Positions 45,803-57,897 are shown, counted from the stretch's first letter. The stretch is DNA of 64,000 nucleotides from Syngnathus acus (GCF_901709675.1 NC_051104.1:1427001-1491000); one strand, 5' to 3'. Notes: a model not told the origin generated them from the sequence alone. Program-made: numbers and translations.

Positions 45803-48800
45803 ATGTCTCACGCGTGGGGATACACCGCTAATAACGGTGAGCTTCACTCTCATCCCGATCCGCCACACTTGGCCTTGCATTCGTGAACAGGGAGTCAAGT
45901 TAAGTTTATTTATATAGCCCTAAATCACAGACAAGTCTCAAAGGGCTTCACATGTGCAAAATTGACAATTATTCTCAACATCCCCTGATCTTAAAGGGCA
46001 TGTAAAGACACTATGGGGTCCCAAAAAGATGGACTTGTATTTTAGGAAACTGTTGTTAATTTTTGAATAAAATTGCGAATTGAGGAGTAATCGATGAAAA
46101 ATCAACGGTTTGTATGTGATCGTTGAAGTTCATCCCGGAAATTGCCGAAGTGACTGTGACGTAGATTATAGGACGCCGAGCGTTGCCTAGTTGCTTAGCC
46201 CATGTAAACCTAATGGCGGATATAGCAGCGGAAGCGATGTCGTCTGACGAATCTCCCTCAGATTATTCTTCAGATGAAAATGAAGAAGAGTATGATTTCT
46301 TTCCTGGGGTACAAACCGAAAATGGCGATCATCGTGGTCGCGGGCAGGGCCATGGTCAGGAAAATGCGGATCGGCTTGGAAATACTGACTGGTTCGTAAC
46401 AAAATATCCCATAATTAAGTGCCTCGATAATTGTGAATAATTTAAAACTATTCTACTTGTTAATACCTACGCGCAAAATGGGAAAAAATAAGATATTCTA
46501 ACCGGAGATTGCATTGACCTAATTTTCACATGGTCCTTGTTTACATTTTGCATTTGACACTGACAGCTGTCAAGTGCCACGTTATGGCTCTTCTTGTGTA
46601 AGTTTTATTTTTTAGGGTTTTTCTTTTGTAAGTTTAACTTTGGGTACTTCGAAAGTGTCATTTTAAATTGTACTTTGCTAGGTGTTCGTGTACACGATGT
46701 GTTGTGATGACATCTGCTGTGGAGTCTTCATGTTGTCAAGAATTTGAAAAGATGAGCCAATACTCTGAGCTGGAACCAGATAAGGCCCCACTAAGCTGCA
46801 TCACTGACCACCCAAGTTTCCAGGGCAATTGTCTAGACCACTGGGTGCTGGAAGTTGCCTATCTACAATACAGGCAACAGTACCATCAGGCTATGGATTT
46901 TCCACAGCACGAGTAGGTGTAATATTAGTATAGCTTTACTCCTAAAAATAAACCTAGATCTAGAGATTCAACTTTTTGATTATTTACTTGAGCAAAGAAA
47001 TGAAACCTGAATTCATAAATACATTTGTGTACTTTCAGAAAATACAGACACACAGCATACAGACAATTGGTCCGTTGGTGTTGGGGAGTTGTTGGTCGCC
47101 ACTACAGAATACCGTTGCCCTCTTGCTGTGTGAGAAAGATACGGGCCAGCTTCCCTAACCCTCATGGACAGCCATACACTGGTTTCAAGTGGCCAACGCT
47201 TTGACTCATTTTCATGAATGACTGTCTTTTATATTGTAATATCATGACCAGAAAAATTATTATAATGTAAAATGATATTTTGAGAGTAAACATACTTTCA
47301 TGGTTTTGCCACAGGTCAGTGTTCAATTATTGTGTCTCATTCAAAAGTGCCTTGTAAATGCCTCTGATTTATGAATCATGACAAGTAAAAAAAAAAAAAA
47401 AAAAAAAAAACACAAACACCATGATGTTTGGTTGTTACATACAGAATACAGGAGTGAAATGGATTAAATGCTGAAATTTGCAGTTGATATGGACACTTTA
47501 GGGCAGGGGTCTCAAACTCCAGTCCTCGGGGGCCGCATTCCTACATGTTTTCCAAGTTTCCCTCGTTAAACACACCCGATTCAATTATCAGGCTCCTGCA
47601 GAACGTGAGGATGAACTGATCATTTGAATCAGGTGTGTTTAACGAGGGAAACTTGGAAAACATGTAGGAATGCGGCCCCCGAGGACTGGAGTTTGAGATA
47701 CCTGCTTTAGGGGCAATTCTTGGAAAAGTGACAAACAAATTCTTCAGTTTCAGAAAAATAATTTTAATGATCAACAAAAAATTTAGACTGAGGACTTGGA
47801 GAAAATTTCGGTAATTAAATTGTTAATTATTAAATCTGGAATTTTGACGAGTCTGGCCGCGGGGTCTTAAAATCGGCTCGTTTTGTTTGGACAAAACGAA
47901 CCCATTGTCGTCGTATAGATTCCGTTGCTGGGAAACGATGTAAACTGTGGGTTTTGTGCGTATTGCTACAAAATTTGACAACACAAACCGTCACCATCAT
48001 TGAACAGACGTTTAAACACCAATTTGTAAACTAAAACAAAAGGAAGCTTACGTGACGTATTGGAGACAGAACACCAGGAAAATGTGTGGTTCTTCGCGCT
48101 ATCAATCGGTAAACAATGGGGGGGGGGGGGTCCGATCAACTACGTCACGGTACCACGTGATCCAGAATGGAGCGGTTCATGACGGGCCGGGAAGATCGAG
48201 AAATACACACAAATTGACTGCGTTTGGCTCACGAATGCAATTTTATTTCAAATTCTATAATATTATTTGAATACAGGTGAATATATTCGAACATTCTGAG
48301 TGGTTTCTAGAGCATGTTAAAGGTGCCTTTACATACGCTTTAACTGCCAGGAGGGCAAGGAAAAACTCAAAAACCCCTACTGGGGTGGTGCACGTAAAAT
48401 TTATTTATTTATTTATTTATTTATGTGTTTTCTCCCCTACCTTAGGTCCGGAGAAGTGGTCAGCCAGTTTCCCCATCGCCGACGGTCCGCGGCAGTCGCC
48501 CATCGACATCAATCCCGGCCTGGCGTCGTACGACGGCGCGCTCAAGCCGCTCAGCCTCAACTACGACCCGGGCACCTGCTCGGACATCCTCAACAACGGA
48601 CACACCTTCCAGGTGACCTTCCGCGATGACGCGGACAGCTCCGGTGAGGACTACATACATTTTTATTTTCATGTTTTATTATTAGGACATCGCCGCAGGG
48701 TGATTTTTTATTTTTTTTTGCATGCATACATGCATCAGTGACGCCATCCAGATACAGGATTCAGGATCCAGGCAGACCCGGAGGAATGGAGCCTGCTCAA

Positions 48801-50235
48801 TGGGAGAGAAACACAAAATCTATATTTCTCGGTGCAGTTATAGCAGAAAAGAAGTTATAGAGATTGTAAAGAAAAGTGAAAGCGAAACCTCAACTGATTT
48901 ATTAGTTTAATGGATTAAGTGAGAAAGGGGTATGAATCTAAAAAGCTCTGCTTCCTCTTACTCCTTTTCGAGCACTTTTGTTTTTGGGTGATTTAAATAT
49001 GGCACTTTAAAGTGTTATTTATTGTATTTTATGTTGTTAACTGATGACTGCTGGGATAGGCTCCAGCACGCCAGCGAACCCTGTGGGAACAAGCGGTGTA
49101 GAAGATCGATGGATGGATTAATTTTTTCCCTCCTTTTATGTTTTAAATAAGTTTGAAATAAAGACATATCAAATCAAATCAAATCAAAGATGCGAGAAGA
49201 TGTTAAATCCAACCTCAGGTTCACAGCAGGAGGCCTCGTGTCGTTGTTGTCGTCTGTCGCTGTCACTCTCAACATTCAACGTTCCCGTCTCTTGGTCTGT
49301 CCTTCCGTCTGTCCGTCTCTCCGCCCGCAGTTCTGACTGGTGGGCCCGTCTCGGAGGTATACCGGCTCAAGCAGTTCCACTTCCACTGGGGGGCTTCTGA
49401 CGACACGGGCTCGGAGCACACGGTGTCCGGGAATAAGTACCCTGCGGAGGTAAAGATGATTTTTTCTTTTTTTTTTTTTTGTAAGCATTTTTTGGGATTT
49501 GTTTTCACAGCTACATCTGGTGCACTGGAACACCAAATATGGCAACTTTGACGAAGCTGAGAGCAAACCCGACGGACTCGCTGTGGTGGGAGTTTTCCTG
49601 CAGGTTCGCACCAAAACTTAAAATTCACCTTCTGAACATGGATCGCTGACAATTATCGCGTCTTAGATCAGCGATGAAAACGCCAGTCTCCAGAAGGTTC
49701 TGGACGCCTTTGGTGCCATCAAGACCAAAGTATGTTCCCGTGGTGGCAGCTTGAGTTAGCGTCAGGTGGTCCTAATGCCCCCCCCGCCCCCCATCCCTCA
49801 GGGCAAGCAGACCACTTTCAAGGGCTTCGACCCGAGCAGCTTGCTGCCCTCCTGCCTGGACTACTGGACGTACGAAGGGTCCCTGACCACGCCCCCTCTG
49901 CTGGAGAGCGTCACCTGGATCGTCTGCAAGGATGCCATCAGCATCAGCTCGGTTCAGGTAGCGCCTTGCGTACAAATGCTTCTTTGTTGAGTTGAGCTTG
50001 TGAAGAAGAAAGAGTGGCTCTGTTTTGGACCAAACGCAACGATCAGTTGTAGTTTTGGATTAGTTTGTCATATTCTTTTAGTTGGTTTTATTAGTCACGT
50101 CTCTTCTCTCCGCAGATGGACAAATTCCGCAGCCTGCTGTTCTCAGCCGAGGGGGAGCCCGAGTGTTGCATGGTGGACAACTGTCGCCCGCCGCAGCCGC
50201 TCAAGGGCCGCCAAGTGCGCGCTTTCTTCCAGTGA
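45803..50235 (+). CDS. Cytosolic alpha carbonic anhydrase, copy 1 (CA1/CA2/CA13 type)
   Basis: Zinc enzyme that interconverts carbon dioxide and bicarbonate. Seven exons: 45803-45836, 48446-48643, 49331-49449, 49511-49603, 49667-49729, 49802-49957, 50116-50235, giving 260 residues, the usual length. Visible are the proton-shuttle His (NNGHTFQ, His64), zinc ligands in QFHFHWG (His94, His96) and ELHLVHWN-type LHLVHWN (His119), and SLTTPP (Thr199), all CA2 numbering. No signal peptide, so cytosolic. Intron 1 (2.6 kb) has been enlarged by repeats and encloses a separate P2X7-domain gene. The 3' half and flank are nearly identical to copy 2, whereas introns 1-2 differ. Which mammalian paralog it corresponds to cannot be said; the fish form is often called ca2 or cahz. 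Confidence 0.93.
45891..46000. repeat. Interspersed teleost repeat fragment
   Basis: The segment AAGTTTATTTATATAGCCCT followed by AATCACA.ACAAGTCTCAAAGGGCTTCACA resembles a motif recurring in many fish genomes. It has no coding potential and I cannot assign it to a superfamily. Confidence 0.5.
46213..47204 (+). CDS. P2X7 C-terminal-domain-like protein nested in carbonic anhydrase intron 1
   Basis: Three exons keep frame with GT-AG introns: 46213-46391, 46682-46912, 47039-47204, giving 191 residues. The N-terminal 57 residues are acidic and low-complexity ([20 protein letters not shown]). The rest resembles the cytosolic C-terminal (ballast) domain of the P2X7 receptor: [76 protein letters not shown]. 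No channel or membrane segment is present. Stand-alone and multi-copy genes with this domain are known in fish. In the receptor the domain binds zinc and guanine nucleotides, but the function here is unknown. It lies on the same strand as its host gene. No frame break was seen, so it may be functional rather than a pseudogene. Confidence 0.78.
47504..47704. mobile_element. hAT MITE with long palindromic arms
   Basis: A 201-bp element starting CAGGGGTCTCAAACTCCAGT, whose arms are nearly perfect inverse repeats over about 75 bases each. It is flanked by an 8-bp target duplication CTTTAGGG at 47496-47503 and 47705-47712. It lies inside carbonic anhydrase copy 1 intron 1. Confidence 0.9.
47713..48445 (+). 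other. Rest of carbonic anhydrase copy 1 intron 1
   Basis: Contains a G run at about 48119-48130 and a TTTA tetranucleotide run just before the exon 2 acceptor (48400-48425). No gene was found. Confidence 0.6.
49035..49195 (+). repeat. Fish interspersed repeat tail in copy 1 intron 2
   Basis: The segment CTGCTGGGATAGGCTCCAGC followed by a GATGGATGG-type end and a (TCAAA)n-like tail is a common fish repeat end. It is absent from intron 2 of copies 2 and 3. Confidence 0.6.
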
Positions 50236-51498
50236 ACGCCCAACGCAAACTGTCACAAGTAAAGCAATCAGACGTCAGGAAATTTCCACCCATAATATTT
50301 ACTGCTAGCTCTCCTTGAGTCACATGATCAACGGGGTTTAGCTTGATAGGCCGAGTAAAGTTGGATGTTGATGCTAAAAAATGTTTTTTTCCAAATCCAA
50401 ACTCTGATGGCGCAGATCTACTGCCATAATGCCCCCCCCAGTTGCCCTTTTGACCTCCACACTAGCCACTTTCTCCTACCTCCTTTTAGCTCACGTGTCT
50501 CCCCTTCGTCCAATATTCCTTCATGGAATTGTGTTTGTGTCCCGTGGAGCACTTATCAGACGTCTCTTTACCGAACCTACGAATGTTCTGTGTCCTGCTG
50601 TGTTGGAAACAAATTGAAATGAATTGTTGTGTCGAAAACAAAAGTGTGCAATTGAGATAGTAATTTAAAAAAAAAAGTTGCAAGGAAGAAGACGAGAAGC
50701 TGCCAAGAGATGAGATGTTCAGGCACTGTATTTCTGAACTGAACTGATGTACTAAAGAGAGATTGTAATTCAATTTTTTTGATGACAAATCAGATGCCTT
50801 ATTTTTTATATTTTGATTGACGCCAGTGGTTGTTAAGCCCTGTTCAGAATGTCTTATTGTTATTCTGACATTCGACCAGTTACATAAAAGTTGTGAAAGA
50901 CCTGTTTCGAGTGGTATGTCACAATTTATCATTATTGTTTGATTACATAACTCAAGGTGGTTGAAAATAATAAAAAATAAATATATTACAGGTTTAATTT
51001 AAATTCAATTCATCCATCCATCCATTTTCCGAACCGCTTCGTCCCCACGGGGGTCGCGGGAGTGCTGGAGCCTATCCCAGCCGTCAACGGGCAGTAGGCG
51101 GGGGACACCCTGAGCCGGTTGCCAGCCGATCGCAGGGCACACAGAGACAAACAACCATTTGCACTCGCACTCACACCTAGGGACAATTTGGAGTCTTCAA
51201 TGTGGTTTTATTAAAAGGCCTTATAAATTTGCAAGCTCATATCTATGGAATTGCTAACACAGTTTTAATGTGTGTGTTTTGTTTTTGTACTGTTGTGACA
51301 GGTGGAAAACCTTGCGGGGGGGGGGGGGGGGGACTGTCATGTGACACACGCACACACAATAGAGCAGTAATGATAGATTTGTAACAGAGTAATTGGTAAT
51401 TTAAATAATGGCATTTAATGACAGTTATATGGCTATTTACAAAATAAAGTGGGTTAAAATAATGATATCAATCACATGTGCATAACAACTGAAATCCA
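50236..51498. other. 3' UTR of carbonic anhydrase copy 1 and facing RBIS 3' end
   Basis: A possible carbonic anhydrase poly(A) signal is AATAAA at 50969-50974. A fish interspersed repeat follows at about 51008-51195. TTTATT at 51207-51212 is a candidate RBIS poly(A) signal on the minus strand. A run of about 17 G lies at 51316-51332. The segment is repeated almost unchanged after copy 2, except for the interspersed repeat. Confidence 0.6.
51008..51195 (-). repeat. Interspersed teleost repeat
   Basis: Begins with CATCCATCCATCC and continues AACCGCTTCGTCCCCACGGG..GGAGCCTATCCCAGC, the inverse of a very common fish repeat end. It is present after copy 1 but missing at the equivalent site after copies 2 and 3, so it inserted after, or was absent from, those duplicates. 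Confidence 0.7.
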
Positions 51499-51943
51499 TC
51501 AAAGCTGAGAGAAAAGCTGAGCAGCACTGTCAACATTTACTGGCTCCTTTGGCGGCTCTTTGACATTCTAAAGAAAGAAAAAATGACATTTTTGATCATG
51601 ACATAATCAAATAAAAATGTCTGTTCGCCTTCACCTGCTGTGCTGGTTTCTTTGCTTCTGCAGCGACGCGTTTGGAAACGCTGACGTCCTTCTGGACTTG
51701 CGAGAACATTTGGTTAAGGTTTTCTACCTTCTCATTCTTCACAGCACTGATCTGAGATGATAAAAAAAAAAAGACATTCAGTATAATTATTTAAAAATGA
51801 CCATGCGATGAAGACAAGATGGACCATACATGTTTCAGCTTGGTCCTGATGGGCTTCGCTTTGTTTTTGGCCTTTAGGTGCTTGTTCGCTGCCACTTGGA
51901 AAACATTTGGTTGCTTCTTGCCTTTTGGTTTGTTTTTACCCAT
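51499..51943 (-). CDS. rbis: Ribosomal biogenesis factor (RBIS, C8orf59 family)
   Basis: Small basic nucleolar protein implicated in 60S ribosome biogenesis. Three coding exons: 51830-51943, 51635-51751, 51499-51567, giving 99 residues (the human protein is about 100). The start MGKNKPKGKKQPNVFQVAAN, the core KAKNKAKPIRTKLKHIS and the C-terminus PVNVDSAAQLFSQL match the family. A 5' non-coding exon is likely: a CAG|GTAAAT donor lies at about 52197 and an acceptor (TTAGCAG) lies just before the ATG. The gene runs against the flanking carbonic anhydrase genes. In human it also neighbours the CA13/CA1/CA3/CA2 cluster, which supports the call. The region equivalent to its 5' end survives after copy 2, but its coding exons do not. 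Confidence 0.88.
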
Positions 51944-52914
51944 GTTACCCTGCTAAGACAGAAAGGACGGTTAGGGGTGTGTGTGTGTGGGGGGGGGGGG
52001 GGGGGGGGATTAGGGTACCACCACTCGGTTGTAATTTACCAAGAACGTCTGCTGTTCTTCCGGGAAAACACAGGACAATTAAACGGAAGCTACAGCTACA
52101 TGCTAATAGTACACCCAAGTGCATGTTATTTAATGTTTTATCGACAGAGGCTGGCGTTTTTCTAAAAAAACGAAAATAATGCCGCGATCCATTTACCTGT
52201 ACAGCTTGTGTTTTTTGGATGAACGACCCGAAAACAATACTTAAACGTAACTTGCGTGCGCTCCACGTTTTTCTGTTTTGTATTCTGAAGTAGCGTCCTT
52301 TTCTGATGACATCATCAATATGACGCGTCTATTTTTAAAGGTCCTCCGAGCCAGCATTCTTATAAATTGCCTGCAGGTAGAGCTATTGCACCGCAGAAAA
52401 GCCTGCCTAACGGGCTGTGCATTGCAAATGTGCATTATACAATATGTATCCGCCATGCTGAAGCAGCTTCAGTCGTGTTTGAAGGTCATGACTTCAAGCC
52501 GCTCAACTATTACGGATTTGGACTTGACTTTATCTGAACTCGCCCCGGTTCCGAACTGAGAATTTGACGGAGTTCGTTATTGCCATTATTATCTATCCAT
52601 TTTGTGACTCGCTTATCCTCATAATGGTCGTGGGTGCGCTGGAGTCTCTCCCAGTGGCCTCTGTACAGTAGGAGGGGTGCATCCTGAACTGGTTGCCAGC
52701 CAATTGCAATCGTTATCATTATTGCGTCTCCTCTGTTTTTTATTTAAACGTGATGCGGGCGAGACTAGGAAAGCGATGAGACGAAAGACACTTTATTTAT
52801 ATATTTATTTTTAATGGGTTTCACAATGGAGCGGCCGAGGATATGAAGGGACCACCTGAATTCGTGGTCATGGGTTCGACTCGGGTAACACGGTTGGATT
52901 AGCGTTAGGGTTCG

Positions 52915-52930
52915 GAGAGAGAGAGGGAGG

Positions 52931-52991
<61 letters not shown>
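52915..52991 (+). repeat. (GA)n microsatellite upstream of carbonic anhydrase copy 2
   Basis: Long GA run followed by GGA-rich sequence, about 100 bases before the TATA box. Confidence 0.9.
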
Positions 52992-52994
<3 letters not shown>

Positions 52995-53089
52995 GCGATA
53001 GTACGTCTGAAAAGCCGGTGTAGGAAGAGAAGGAGGAGGAGGAGGAAGAGTCGGGGAACGTGAGAGGGAGGCTGGGGGGCGCGTATATT

Positions 53090-53096
53090 TATATAT
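53090..53096 (+). promoter_or_regulatory. TATA box of carbonic anhydrase copy 2
   Basis: TATATAT, 98 bases before the ATG, followed by the conserved GGCGCCGCGCGGCTGTCAG block shared with copies 1 and 3. Confidence 0.6.
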
Positions 53097-53187
53097 GAGG
53101 CGCCGCGCGGCTGTCAGTTGTTGGCGGCACCAGCGCTCTGTTTGCAGGATTGCTTAGAAAGAAGCCGCATCCACTCCGAGTGACAAC

Positions 53188-55610
53188 ATGTCTCACGCGT
53201 GGGGATACGCGGCTAATAACGGTGAGTTTCACTCTCATCCCGATCCGCCACACTTGGCCTTCATTGCGCCTCATCTGCGCGCGCAGATGTTGCATTCGTG
53301 CACAGGGAGGCGCGTTTGTAGCATTTTTTTTTTGTGTGTGTTTTCTCTCCTACCTTAGGTCCGGACAAGTGGTCAGACAGTTTCCCCATCGCCGACGGTC
53401 CGCGGCAGTCGCCCATCGACATCAATCCCGGCCTGGCGTCGTACGACGGCGCGCTCAAGCCGCTCAGCCTCAAGTACGACCCGGGCACCTGCTTGGACAT
53501 CCTCAACAACGGACACTCCTTCCAGGTGACCTTCAGCGATGACACGGACAGCTCCGGTGAGTACTACACACATTTTTATTTTCATGTTTTATTATTAGGA
53601 CACCGCTGCAGGCTGATTTTTTTTTTGCATGCATACATGCATCAGTGACGTCATCCACAATTTATTCCTGCAGGCAGTTTATTTCATTTTTGTTCTTTTT
53701 GGCCCTTTTCCCTCTGACAATATACATTTTATTTCCTAAAATGTACTGTATGGGTTCATTGTATTTGTCATACTGTATGTGTACAATAAGAGCTTATTCT
53801 TCCCGCTGGAGGGCTGAGTGGACGGCAAGGGGGGGGGGCTTCATTGTAGCCCCCTCCCCACAAGAACAAAGCATACAATAACTGAATTGTTAATGTCACC
53901 TCAAGTAAACCTTCCCCACCACAAACGGCTCAAAGAAGGTCAAAGCGCACTTAAAATAGGAGCACCTTCGATCGATAATTTTAGGAATGTCAACAAATGA
54001 GTGGACGGATTGGAATTTGGTCCAAAACGATATTTTAACCGTCAAAATCTCACAGGAATATTCTTTTCAGCGTAGTTTAATATTCTTTTGTAAAGATAGA
54101 AATAGATCATTTGTGTGTATTTTTAAACCGTAATTTATCCAGATTACATGTGCGCTTGCCAACTGAGATTAAGGTTACATAATCTACTGCAACCCGCTGC
54201 TTTGGTGCAAATACAAACACAAGACAAGTGCATCCAGGCTTTCCGTGTGCGTGTTTCCACCTTGGTGTTGGCTTTGTGACATTTAGTCACGCATCCTGTT
54301 TGCCAAATATGAAGATGACACATCACATACGAAGAGTTGCCATTATTACGCTCATTATCCTACAGACAAATATTTTTTTTGGTTGCAATTTTACCCCTTT
54401 CAAATTCTCTAGATATCTTTAACTATTTAGACACAGGTTAGTGTGCCGTGATTTTTTTTACATGTCTTTGCTCAATCGAGGTTGCGCAACACATGCAGTT
54501 ATGATGACGCGTGTTTGCAATTGTCGCGAGAAGATGTTAAATCCAACCTCAGGAGGCCTCGTGTCGTTGTCGTCATGCCCAAAGCAGAAATGCCTGTCGC
54601 TGTCACTCTCAACATTCAACGTTCCCGTCTCTCTTTCTCTCTCTCTGTCCTTTCATCTGTTGTTCCGTCCCTCCGCCCGCAGTTCTGACCGGCGGGCCCG
54701 TCTCAGGGGTGTACCGGCTCAAGCAGTTCCACTTCCACTGGGGGGCTTCTGACGACAAGGGCTCAGAGCACACGGTGTTTGGGAACAAGTACCCTGCGGA
54801 GGTAAAGAGTTTTTTTTTTTTTGGGGGGAAATTTGTAAGCATTTTTTTTACTTGTTTTCGCAGCTTCACCTGGTGCACTGGAACACTAAATATGGCAACT
54901 TTGGCGAAGCTGCGAGCAAACCCGACGGACTCGCCGTGGTGGGAGTTTTCCTGCAGGTTCGTACGAAAACCCAAACTTCACCTTCTGAACATGGTTCGCT
55001 AACAATTATCGCATCTTAGATCGGTGATGAAAACGCCAGTCTCCAGAAGGTTCTGGACGCCTTTGGTGCCATCAAGACCAAAGTATGTTCCCGTGGTGGC
55101 TACGTTTTCTACGCTTGAGTTAGCGTCAGGTGGTCCTAATAATCCCCCCCCCCCTCAGGGCAAGCAGACCACGTTCAAGGGCTTCGACCCGAGCAACTTG
55201 CTGCCCTCCTGCCTGGACTACTGGACGTACGAAGGGTCCCTGACCACGCCCCCTCTGCTGGAGAGCGTCACCTGGATCGTCTGCAAGGATGCCATTAGCG
55301 TCAGCTCGGCTCAGGTAGCGCCTTGCGTACAAATGGTTCTTTGCTGAGTTGCGCTTGTGAAGAAGAAAGAGCGGCTCTGTTTTGGACCAAACGCAACGAT
55401 CACCCAGTTTTGGATGAGTTTGTCTTTTTCTTTTCGTTGGTTTTAGCATTTTGTCAGTGTTGTCCACCATCACGTCTCTTCTCTCCGCAGATGGACAAAT
55501 TCCGCAGCCTGCTGTTCTCGGCCGAGGGCGAGCCCGAATGTTGCATGGTGGACAACTACCGCCCGCCGCAGCCGCTCAAGGGCCGCCAAGTGCGCACTTT
55601 CTTCCAGTGA
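53188..55610 (+). CDS. Cytosolic alpha carbonic anhydrase, copy 2
   Basis: Seven exons identical in length to copies 1 and 3: 53188-53221, 53359-53556, 54683-54801, 54864-54956, 55020-55082, 55159-55314, 55491-55610, giving 260 residues. His64 (NNGHSFQ), the zinc ligands QFHFHWG and LHLVHWN, and SLTTPP are intact, so catalysis is expected. Differences from its neighbours include HTVFGNK instead of HTVSGNK (Ser to Phe), KWSDSFP for KWSASFP, and PSNLLPS for PSSLLPS. Introns are also highly similar to those of copy 3, indicating a recent tandem duplication. Expression is likely driven by the TATA promoter just upstream. Confidence 0.93.
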
Positions 55611-56689
55611 ACGCCCAACGCAAACTGTCACACGTAAAGCAATCAGACGTCAGGAAATTTCCACCCATAATATTTACTGCTAGCTCTCCTTGAGTCACAT
55701 GATCAACGGGGCTTAGCTTGATAGGCCGAGTAAAGTTGGATGTTGATGCTAAAAAAAAAATTGTTTCAAATCCAAACTCTGATGGCGCAGATCTACTGCC
55801 ATAGTGCCCCCCCAGTTGCCCTTTTGACCTCCACACTAGCCACTTTCTCCTACCTCCTTTTAGCTCACGTGTCTCCCCTCCGTCCAATATTCCTTCATGG
55901 AATTGTGTTTGTGTCCCGTGGAGCACTTATCAGACGTCTCTTTACCGAACCTACGAATGTTCTGTGTCCTCCTGTGTTGGAAACAAATTGAAATGAATTG
56001 TTGTGTCGAAAACAAAAGTGTGCAATTGAGATAGTAATTTTAAAAAAAAAGTTGCAAGGAAGAAGACGAGAAGCTGCCAAGAGATGAGATGTTCAGGCAC
56101 TGTATTTCTGAACTGAACTGATGTACTAAAGAGAGATTGTAATTCAATTTTTTTTATGACAAATCAGATGCCTTACTTTTTATATTTTGATTGACGCCAG
56201 TGGTTGTTAAGCCCTGTTCAGAAATTGTCTGTCTTATTGTTATTCTATGACATTCGACCAGTTACATAAAAGTTGTGAAAGACCTGTTTCGAGTGGTATG
56301 TCATAATTTATCATTATTGATTTGATTACATAACTCAAGGTGGTTGAAAATAATAATAAAAAAATATATTACAGGTTTAATTTAAATTCAATTCAATGTG
56401 GTTTTATTAAAAGGCCTTATAAATTCGCAAGCTCATATCTACGGAATTGCTAACAGTTTTAATGTGTGTGTGTGTTTTGTTTTTGTATTGTTGTTGTGGG
56501 GGGGGGGATTAGGATACCACCACTCGGTTGTAATTTACCAAGAACGTCTGCTGTTCTTCCGGGAAAACACAGGACGGAGTGCAAACGGAACCTACAGCTA
56601 CATGCTAATAGTACACCCAAGTGCATGTTATTTAATGTTTTATCAACAGAGGCTGGCGTTTTTAATTAAATTAATTACATTAATTAATT

Positions 56690-56995
56690 AAAGTCCCAAT
56701 GATCGTCACACACACATCTGGGTGTGGTGAAATTTGTCCTCTGCATTTAACCCATCCCCATGTGATTTTCATCCATCCCCTGGGGGAGAGGGGAGCAGTG
56801 AGCAGCAGCGGTGCCGCGCTCGGGAATCATTTGGTGATCTAACACCCCAATTCCAACCCTTAATGCTGAGTGCCAAGCAGAGAGGCAATGAGTCCCATTT
56901 TTATAGTCTTTAGTATGACCCGGCTAGGGTTTGAACCCACAACCTTCCAGTCTCAGGGCGGACACTCTACCACGAGGCCACTGAGCTGGTATTTA
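56690..56995 (-). mobile_element. tRNA-derived SINE
   Basis: Read on the minus strand it begins with a tRNA-like head (GTGGCCTCGTGGTAGAGTGT, then GGTTCAAACCC as B box) and continues into a CTCTGCATTTAACCCATCC-type body (plus-strand reading) common in fish SINEs. TTAATTAA-rich sequence lies on both sides. It is absent at the equivalent place between copies 1 and 2. Confidence 0.75.
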
Positions 56996-57831
56996 ATTAA
57001 TTAATTAATTAATTTAATTTAATGCTAATAGTACACCCAAGTGCATGTTATTTAATGTTTTATCAACAGAGGCTGGCGTTTTTCTAAAAAAACAAAAATA
57101 ATGCCGCGATCCATTTACCTGTACAGCTTGTGTTTTTTGGATGAACGACCCGAAAACAATACTCAAACGTAACTTGCGTGCGCTCCACGTTTTTCTGTTT
57201 TGTATTCTGGAGGAGCGTCCTTTTTTGATGACATCATCAATATGACGCATCTATTTTTAAAGGTCCTCCGAGCCCGCATATTCATCAGTTGCCTGCAGGT
57301 AGAGCTATTGCATCGCAGAAAAGCCTGCCTAACTGGCTGTGCATTGCAAATTTGCATTATACAATATGTATTCGCCATGCTGAAGCAGCTTCAGTCGTGT
57401 TTGAAGGTCATGACTTCAAGCCGCTCAACTATTACGGATTTGGACTTGACTTTATCTGCACTCGCCCCCGTTCTGTGAGAATTTGACAGATTTCGTTATT
57501 GCCATTATTATCTATCCATTTTGTGACTCGCTTATCCTCATAATGGTCGTGGGTGCGCTGGAGTCTCTCCCAGTGGTCTCTGTACAGTAGGAGGGGTGCA
57601 TCCTGAACTGGTTGCCAGCCAATTGCAATCGTTATCATTATTGCGTCTCCTCTGTTTTTTATTTAAACGTGATGCAGGCGAGACGAGGAAGGCGATGAGA
57701 CGAAAGACACTTTATTTACTTATTTTTAATGGATTTCACACTGGAGCGGACGAGGGATGATGATGGGACCACCTGAATTCGTGGTCATGGGTTCGACTCG
57801 GGTAACACGGTTGGATTAGCGTTAGGGTTCG

Positions 57832-57897
57832 GAGAGAGGGAGGGAACGAGAGAGCGAGAGCGAGCGAGAGAGAGAGCGAGAGAGAGCGAGAGAGAGG

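Larger units (their letters stand above)
51944..53187. other. RBIS 5' region and promoter side of carbonic anhydrase copy 2
   Basis: Holds a TG/G-run (about 51975-52008), the probable RBIS 5' non-coding exon and promoter, a decayed interspersed repeat (about 52590-52710), and the GA array and TATA box of copy 2. No other gene. Confidence 0.55.
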
